From Anthonomus grandis grandis (lineage: Eukaryota > Arthropoda > Insecta > Coleoptera > Curculionidae): a stretch of DNA of 64,000 nt. The number at the start of each line of letters is the position of its first letter. The first letter of the stretch is position 1. The notes under the pieces are model-generated. The model made no database searches. It was given only the letters and a program-made list of their open reading frames with translations, and was not told where the DNA came from. Positions 57,781 through 64,000 of the stretch are shown here, in pieces. A program made the translations under genes and the position numbers. The DNA is taken from positions 28,379,140-28,443,139 of the forward strand of contig NC_065556.1 in NCBI RefSeq assembly GCF_022605725.1. Reading direction: 5' to 3'.

Positions 57781-59110
57781 GTAAGCATTTCCCAACTGAG
57801 TAGCTACTTCTCGACGTCACTCACTACCCCGAAAAAACTCACTAACTCCTCGGCTATTATCCAAAAAAATACCTCCTAGAAGCGTCATAAAAACAAAGGG
57901 CCGAGCCTCACTAACGAATTCAGCCATAGTAGTAAAACAGTGACGGTGCAAACGATGGCGTCGTCGGACTCAGCTGCGAGCGTCGTCGTCAGTTAAATTG
58001 ATTACGACTTTCCCCGTCGAGTGTGATGTCGCGCTAAATAATGCATACGCGAGTTCGCACCCTTTCCGCTGCAAAATTAAATCCGTACGGCTCGTTTAGG
58101 GCTTCGGGACATCTGTTTCGGATTTTTACATCCCTTTGGCCATTTGATCGGAGCATTTAAGGAAAACCTTCTGTGTTGTAAAAATTATTTTTTATTATGG
58201 TTACGGATCCCTTAGAAGTCGGTTAAAGACACCGGAAGTCTCCGGTTTCTGCACGGTTTGACTCAAGAGTCGGGTCTAGTGATTTAATTTCCCGAAGATA
58301 CGTGTGGGGTGGGATGATCCAACGAGGTTACGGAAATCAGGTTTATAGGGGAGAAAAGGACGTGTTGATTCGATAACGGTTGGTAAAGCGGCCTTTAAGG
58401 GTTGATCAAAATCAGGCAATTTTCATTATATCAACGTTCCTCCAGTTCATTCGTATTTCCCGGACTTATCGGTATTTTGACAGCCTCGGGATCAGTTGCA
58501 GACACACGTCGTCATTTTAACTCGCTTGCCCTCAGGATTATTTCTTGTCAAAACAATTAGGGAAGCTGGATTAAGTACGTTCTGTTTAGATATATTTAAA
58601 CTTCCCATTGTTGTTGTCTCTTCTTGGAAATTGCGTTTTTCTCTCTCTCTCTTTTTGTCCCTCATTGAATATAAGAAATTTAGTTTATCATGAATTAAAA
58701 TAAATGCACCCCTTTAAATCCATGCGAGTTGCGTACTCGTCCAGAATAGGGGTGGAACATCCCTTTGTTTGCATGTTTACCGCAAAGTTTCGCAGGAGCG
58801 GAGCGGCTCGTTTGGGACACGTTTAAATTAACACTTAGTTTAGTAGGCGGAGAGGCCAGATATGGACTTTTAATTAAATTCCTTAAATTTTTACTATGGA
58901 AAACGAATTGAGCGTGCCAGATGCGCCGGATAATTAAGACGGAAGGTTGAATTAAAGGAAGGGAAAAGAAGAATAAATACCCGTGGCTTTTAGATTTTCT
59001 ATTATCATTTAAATATCAGCCATTTAATGGGTAAATTAGGTCGAGGTGCCATCTGGAAATATTATGTTATAGTTAGCAGGATACATTAATTTCCGCACTC
59101 ATGCTGTCTG
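57781..59110. other. Intronic or downstream single-copy-looking, GC-richer region
   Basis: This is the most GC-rich and least repetitive stretch of the window, with many CpG (for example around 57950-58060). The 65-codon frame at 58496 has no domain or splice support. It could hold regulatory sequence, but no specific site can be supported. Confidence 0.4.
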
Positions 59111-61499
59111 TAATTGGCTCAGATAATTAAGGCGCGTATTTCAAATCTGATTATGGTATTTGAGAAAAATAGACATACGGAACACTTTGCCTATGTAAAT
59201 AAATTACTTTTGTTAAAAATACTTTTGTTACATGATCCTAATAATTTTGCTTTTACTAAAATAGAATTTATCTTATTTCAGGCACTTAATGACTAGTTTT
59301 GAATTAATTCTCAGGCTATAAACTCCGATCAATTAAAATTTAGTATAAAAAATTGCTTATTTTATTAAATAGTCTAAAAAGAACACATTCTGTTATTATT
59401 TTATCTAATAATCCATATACCTATTACACTTTTTTGTCTCGTGTACATCAGACACAAATGTGCCATAATAATTTTATTAATAATTATCTGAGGTAAGCTC
59501 AATTTAATAAGGTGAGAATTTTCAAAAAAAAAATCATTTTTTTTGTCAAAATTTTGCAAAATTTTGCATTTTTTTGCACACAAATTTTGGAAAATTTGGC
59601 CCTTTTTTTTGAAAATTTTCGAAGATTTTAATAGGAAATCCGGCAGTAGAGGGTCCAGAACTCAAAAAAAGTGTAGGTTCAAAAACGATATTATATAAAG
59701 AATTTATATTATAATAGCTATCATCCTTCAATGATTAATTAAAAATTACCCATATGTAGAAAAGAAACAATATTAGACGATATCTGATAGAGCAAATTTT
59801 AATACTCGGGTTTTTTATTCACTGGAATTAAAGCCTTAGAGAAAGATGTATAGACAGTATGATTATTAATGCTAGATAGACTCTTTATAGTTACGAGTTT
59901 AAAATATTAAAATAGCGTCCTACGGGATTATTATAGTTCCTAAAATTATATATATATAAATCATTAATCATTATTATCTGAGTATTTTAAGACAGTTATT
60001 CACATATATATATATTTAATTATGAATATACAGTGATGATTTATATTAAATACATGAAAATAAATAATTTATATAGCAGATGAAGGTTTAAAAAAAAAAA
60101 AAAAACCTACCTTATTTACTAAATAGGCAAGATTTTACATGATTAAAGATACATTTTTAGTCGAAATCTTATTGCCTAAAATTGGATTAAATCTTACAAA
60201 AAAATGAAAAATATTAACGGCAAAAACGGCGGGAAAGTACCTTCGAGCAATGTTATCACACTATGTGTTCCGAGAAAGACATTTTTTTGCTGCCAAAATG
60301 GTCATTTTTGCAAATTATCTAAACCCGTCAAAATGGCGGTAAATTCACCTTTTTTTGTTAAATTTTTTGGAAATTTTTGAAAATTTTTGAAAAATTTTAA
60401 TTTTTTTTTTATTCCCTATTTTTCTATTAAAATTTATTTTTAGAGGGTTGGGTAAAATTTTAAAATTTTAGATTTTTTTGTGATTTTAATTAGAAAATTT
60501 GGGAGAAAATCTTTAAAAATCGCGGTTATGGTTATCCTATAACTGGGTTTATTGGATCAATAGATGGCTTTCGAGGACTTTCAAGTCTAAGGGTGAGTCC
60601 TTTAAAGAGTCTATTGTGAGGATAATAGGGTTACTAGGTTGAGATTCAGTATTCAAGGGAAGGGTGCTAAAAATTGATTTGGTATAGGGATTTACCAAAA
60701 AAGATTCATGGGAGTGAAATATTTTTGGTAATGGACGATTTTTGATTATTCTTAAAAATGAATTTTTGGCAATTCATATTGTGACAACGGAAAATTCGGT
60801 AGAAGGGGGAAATTTTTTAATGATGTTATTCCAATAGCCCCTATTTTAAAACATTTCTTGTATTCTCTTTCAACAATGAAAAAAGACCAATATTTATCAG
60901 GATCTGAGATTATTAAATATGAATAAAACAACCGGATTATACTTAAATAAAGTAGGTTTATTCATAACACTGATGCAGAATACTCAAAATTTATTATATC
61001 AGCTTCATCTATTAAGCAATTTACTAATATATAACATAGTTGCACAAAGGGTTCTGTTGACAAAAGTTGCACACAAATACCAATAAATATGAAACAAACA
61101 TTAATATATTATTTAATTATAACAAAGGCGAAAGTAAACTTTAAAAAATATATTTTATAAGTATCCTTTACCATAAGTCAACGAATTACATGAATACAAA
61201 ATATAGCCAACAACTCAAAATTAGTGTTGAACCGAATATTATAGACAACGGAGTCAACACTAAACTTTTAACGTATGCTGTTATGTTTCTGTGTCCATAA
61301 CACTTTTTTTTAATTGTTTGTCTTTAATTGTAAGTCAGTTAATAATATAACTTATTTTCTGGAAATGTCTACACTAATATTGGGCAAAAAGTCTACTATT
61401 TACTATTTTAACAGGTCTATCATCTTAGCCTTCGATTTTTTAATAATGAACAAATAGTCCATACTTGCAGTGGAGTAGTAGATTAAAGTAAAATGAAAA
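59111..61499. other. AT-rich non-coding region with microsatellites
   Basis: It contains TATATATATA runs near 59950 and 60005-60015 and a run of A near 60090-60106. Dense A/T homopolymers and AAAATTTTTG words occur at 59520-59630 and 60360-60480. Open frames at 59114, 59401 and 59546 are low complexity. No gene was recognised. Confidence 0.45.
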
Positions 61500-61525
61500 T
61501 CCTGCAGTCTCCCTCCACTTATTTA

Positions 61526-61590
61526 TTAAACATTTGGTTTTTTTAAATTCCTTACATGTTTCGGACACAGTGGTGTCCATCATCAAGGGA
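61526..61590 (-). ncRNA. Hammerhead-like ribozyme core, probably degenerate
   Basis: On the minus strand, TTGATGA (61580-61586) is followed by a perfect 6-bp stem, GGACAC / GTGTCC, with a 4-base loop. GAAAC (61558-61562) follows directly, as in the hammerhead layout CUGANGA - stem II - GAAA. An ACAT...ATGTTT pairing further along could be a short stem III. Two positions deviate: C3 is T, and an extra T precedes stem II. No stem I is evident. Hammerheads are known in Penelope-like and other insect retroelements. This may be a dead copy or only a resemblance. Confidence 0.35.
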
Positions 61591-61939
61591 TACTAAAGGA
61601 AATAGTTCACAGACAGAAAGGATATAGACACAGAAAAAAAAAAAATTAATAAATTAATATAAGTTACATGCACTTACAAAGGTTTAAAATTGGTATCAGA
61701 TATACGCCCCAGGGTTTGATTCCATGGCAAAAAACCCTCTATTTATTATTATTGTTTTTGTTCCCCGTCGATTTTTTATTTATGCTTTAATTTTTGCTTT
61801 AAATCTGCTAAACTATCGAGGTGAAAAAAATTGTCTGCATCTATGTATGTACAAAGGATGGTTTTTTGTAGGGATTTTAATTTTCTATAAATATATGTGT
61901 AGATAATTTTTTTTCACCTTGAACAATATTTTTGATATA
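61591..61939. other. AT-rich spacer
   Basis: I saw nothing but short low-complexity frames, including 61724-61906. It ends in TA next to the MITE. Confidence 0.45.
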
Positions 61940-62501
61940 CAGGGTGGTCCAGTTCAAACGTCATTAATTTGAATGTTTAATAACAAAGATTCAGGGTGTT
62001 AAAGTTAAGAATAATTATTTGTTTATTTATCATAACTTTAAAACTACCCGCTCAATTTTAATTAAATTTTGCATGCAGATTATTTTAGTGAATTGTCAGT
62101 TACTGATGAAGTCAATATTTTAAAAAAATTCCAGTGGCGTAACTTACGGAAGAAGAATTTGGTCTTTTTTTGTGTCAAATCTGCGAGGTGATAAAATTTT
62201 TTTTTATAAGAAGTTAACTGTTAGATTCTTCATTTAATTTGGAAAAAAAAGTTACTCTTGCAAAATTATGATTTAACGCACTGTTTTTAAAATATCTTAC
62301 TTTACACCCTGCGAAATTTAATTAAAATTGAGTTGGTAGTTTAAAAAGTTATGAAAAATAAACCATTAATTATTCCTAACTTTAACACCCTGTGTCTTTA
62401 TTATTAAACATTTCTGAGAAAAATTTTATAGTGAGAGTCTAGTTCTTTTTAAATTCTCTATCACATACTAAAATTAATGACGTTTAAACTGGAGCACCCT
62501 G
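61940..62501. mobile_element. 562-bp non-autonomous mariner-type MITE
   Basis: It is flanked by TA on both sides (61938-61939 and 62502-62503). The ends are CAGGGTGGTCCAGTTCAAAC and, as reverse complement, CAGGGTGCTCCAGTTTAAAC. TIR similarity continues inward through CGTCATTAATTT and, after an indel of about 45 bp, through TTTAATAA(C/T)AAAGA, CAGGGTGTTAAAGTTA and TTTATCATAACTTT / TTTTTCATAACTTT. There is no coding capacity. Ends resemble those of the long-TIR elements at 5.6 and 39.3 kb, so a related transposase may have mobilised it. Confidence 0.9.
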
Positions 62502-62503
62502 TA

Positions 62504-63665
62504 TTTAAAAAAAAACGTCGATTTTTTTGGCCCAGTTTAATCTTCACCATATCCAGAAGTTTTTACTTCTAGGTGAAAATAATAATAACATTAATAGTAA
62601 TAATGCACAAAAGAACCAAAAAATAATTGGTAATTTAAGGATTGACCCATTAGACTTTTTATAATCCCAAACTTCCAAATAGCGTTGTTGCATTTAAAAA
62701 ATATAAAATATTAAAAGTCTGTTAGAGTTTTATGGATCATGCCAGTAGATTTATCGAGTTTCATTTCATGATCAAGATACGCCTTGAATAATCTGAAAAC
62801 ATCCCACTATAAGCGACAAACATCATTTTATAGCGTCAAACATTGTTGGGCTTTCACTGTCTTAAACACACCCGCTGTAACTGACCCGAGTATCGATTAA
62901 AATATAAAATTCCCACCGACGTGCAGGCACAGATACAGAAAGTATCCCCATATCCACCCTCGCGATACCCTCATGACTCACTCCTTTATTCCCGGGGCAA
63001 ACAATAATTATTATACAAACATCAATCCGTGGCATGGCGGGTCGAAATCCACCGGCAGCGCATAAAGCGAAAATTTGCAATACAGGGAAACGAAAAGCCC
63101 ACAACGTGTCGCCCTAATAAAGCACCCTCCCACATCTGTTCGTGGAATGGCATTAATCAAGTGTTTGGTTTAGTTTATCAATGACCATTCGACCCCCATA
63201 CCCTTTTTAGTTTATGCGAAATTAATTTAATTTATTTATTGCACTTATAGGGTTATTTTTAATAAAAGGCGAAGAGTTGCAGGTTCCCAATTTTATCTAA
63301 AGTCGAAATTATAGCCATTTGTAGTTACGTCATTCAGGTGAGAAAAAACGTATGGCGTAGATATTTTTGCCAATCAATATTAGGTTAGAAACTTTACCAT
63401 CGCCTTCAGAAATTAATAGTCTGCTATGTATTTTTATATGTTCAGAAATTAACAAATGATTTATTTTAGCAGCATATTATTATATTTTTATATTCGTGTA
63501 TATACTTTTATTCCCAAAAAATTTAAATAAATCTTGTAGTATTTATTGTAATATTAACAAACTTAACAATTAATAAATATTATTATAATTAATCATAAAT
63601 AATAGGACATAAACAAGAATTTTTGTAAACTATTCACAATTTTTGTAAACTCGGTTTTGTTACGT
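62504..63665. other. Non-coding, partly single-copy-looking region
   Basis: 62850-63200 is GC-richer and has no repeats. The 80-codon minus frame there shows no domain. The rest is AT-rich. Confidence 0.4.
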
Positions 63666-63962
63666 CTACTGCTCGTGCCGAATTCTACTTTTCAAACATG
63701 TTGTAGATTTGGTTTTTACGGTCTTTTGCTTGGAAAATATATGAGCAGCGTAATCCTGATCTGATTTTATCCCATTCTTCTTTATATTTGCAACCGTTGT
63801 TGTGCTCAATTTTGTTGCATCTGCGTCTCGCTCTATCACATTGTTAATTTGAAGTGCAATTCCGTTGCATACTTGTTCCTTTTCCAGTTGAAAAAAAGCC
63901 AATATATTTAAAATCATCAGGTGCGATTGTTCATTATACCTATTATATCTTTTTTTAGGCAT
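63666..63962 (-). pseudogene. N-terminal piece of an IS630-Tc1-mariner-like transposase, minus strand
   Basis: The ATG at 63962 opens 98 codons. MPKKRYNRYNEQSHLMILNI, then FFQLEKEQ and ERDADATKLSTTTVANI, follow the pattern of the N-terminal helix-turn-helix region of an insect IS630-like transposase group: basic start, helix, R.A..TG.S..TV..I. After KKNGIKSDQ it becomes Lys/Thr-rich and stops at 63666. No DDE domain follows on the minus strand, so it is a truncated copy. The assignment is by recalled pattern, not search. Confidence 0.5.
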
Positions 63963-64000
63963 TATCTAACACTTTTCGAAATAACTTTCAAGAACAAGTT

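Noticed and set aside
57691..57879. 62-codon ORF starting at ATG 57691 as a small gene
   Set aside because: A strong donor at 57781 and an acceptor just upstream show it is an internal exon reading into intron.
1..64000. tRNA, rRNA or snRNA genes
   Set aside because: No cloverleaf-like A/B box pairs or conserved rRNA words were noticed by eye. A tRNAscan or Rfam search would be decisive.

Overview
The window looks like arthropod, most likely insect, nuclear DNA, possibly from a beetle. It is AT-rich, has GT-AG introns and no operons, and is full of insect-type transposon debris: jockey/CR1-like and endonuclease-RT-type non-LTR fragments, IS630-Tc1-mariner elements ending in CAGGGTG with TA target duplications, MITEs and satellite arrays. 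The species assignment is inference.

The only host coding sequence I can support is two short exons on the + strand, at 267-400 and 57690-57780. Both encode charged, coiled-coil-like peptide, and their phases fit: the upstream exon ends in AG and the downstream exon begins with A, giving an Arg codon. If they are consecutive, nearly the whole window is one intron of about 57.3 kb. I do not recognise the gene.

Layout: 1.1-2.6 kb, a 366-bp tandem repeat. 4.3-5.3 kb, a non-LTR 3' end. 5.6-7.6 kb, a mariner-like element with long terminal inverted repeats (TIRs) and a broken transposase. 8.1-8.8 kb, a 178-bp array. 9.6 kb, an RT scrap. 11.7-15.1 kb, a 174-bp satellite with higher-order structure. 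15.7-21.8 kb, a tandem array of a 1.72-kb unit carrying a dead Tc1 transposase piece. 22-24.6 kb, decayed relatives of that unit. 25.9-28.5 kb, an AT-rich array interrupted by an RT relic. 32-33.6 kb, mariner-end and RT debris. 35-37.2 kb, a second 174-bp array. 38.6-43.9 kb, a nest of elements: an RT relic, a mariner-type end, and a complete TA-flanked long-TIR element that contains a retroelement with a PHD-like finger joined to RT. 46.5-51 kb, a 283/380-bp array broken by a foldback MITE and by a 5'-truncated retroelement. 51.5-57.3 kb, an LTR protease scrap and several non-LTR relics in decayed AT-rich repeats. 57.8-63.6 kb, single-copy-looking and AT-rich DNA with a 562-bp MITE and a hammerhead-like motif. 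63.7 kb, the N-terminal piece of another transposase.

Two patterns stand out. First, the arrays at 8, 12-15 and 35-37 kb appear to be diverged branches of one 174-178-bp satellite superfamily. Second, the 1.72-kb and 283/380-bp arrays share two motifs, the palindrome AAGTTATGCATAACTT and CCAGGCARTTGAA, in opposite orientations. Between arrays lie islands of higher GC with no visible repeats or genes. All alignments were done by eye.
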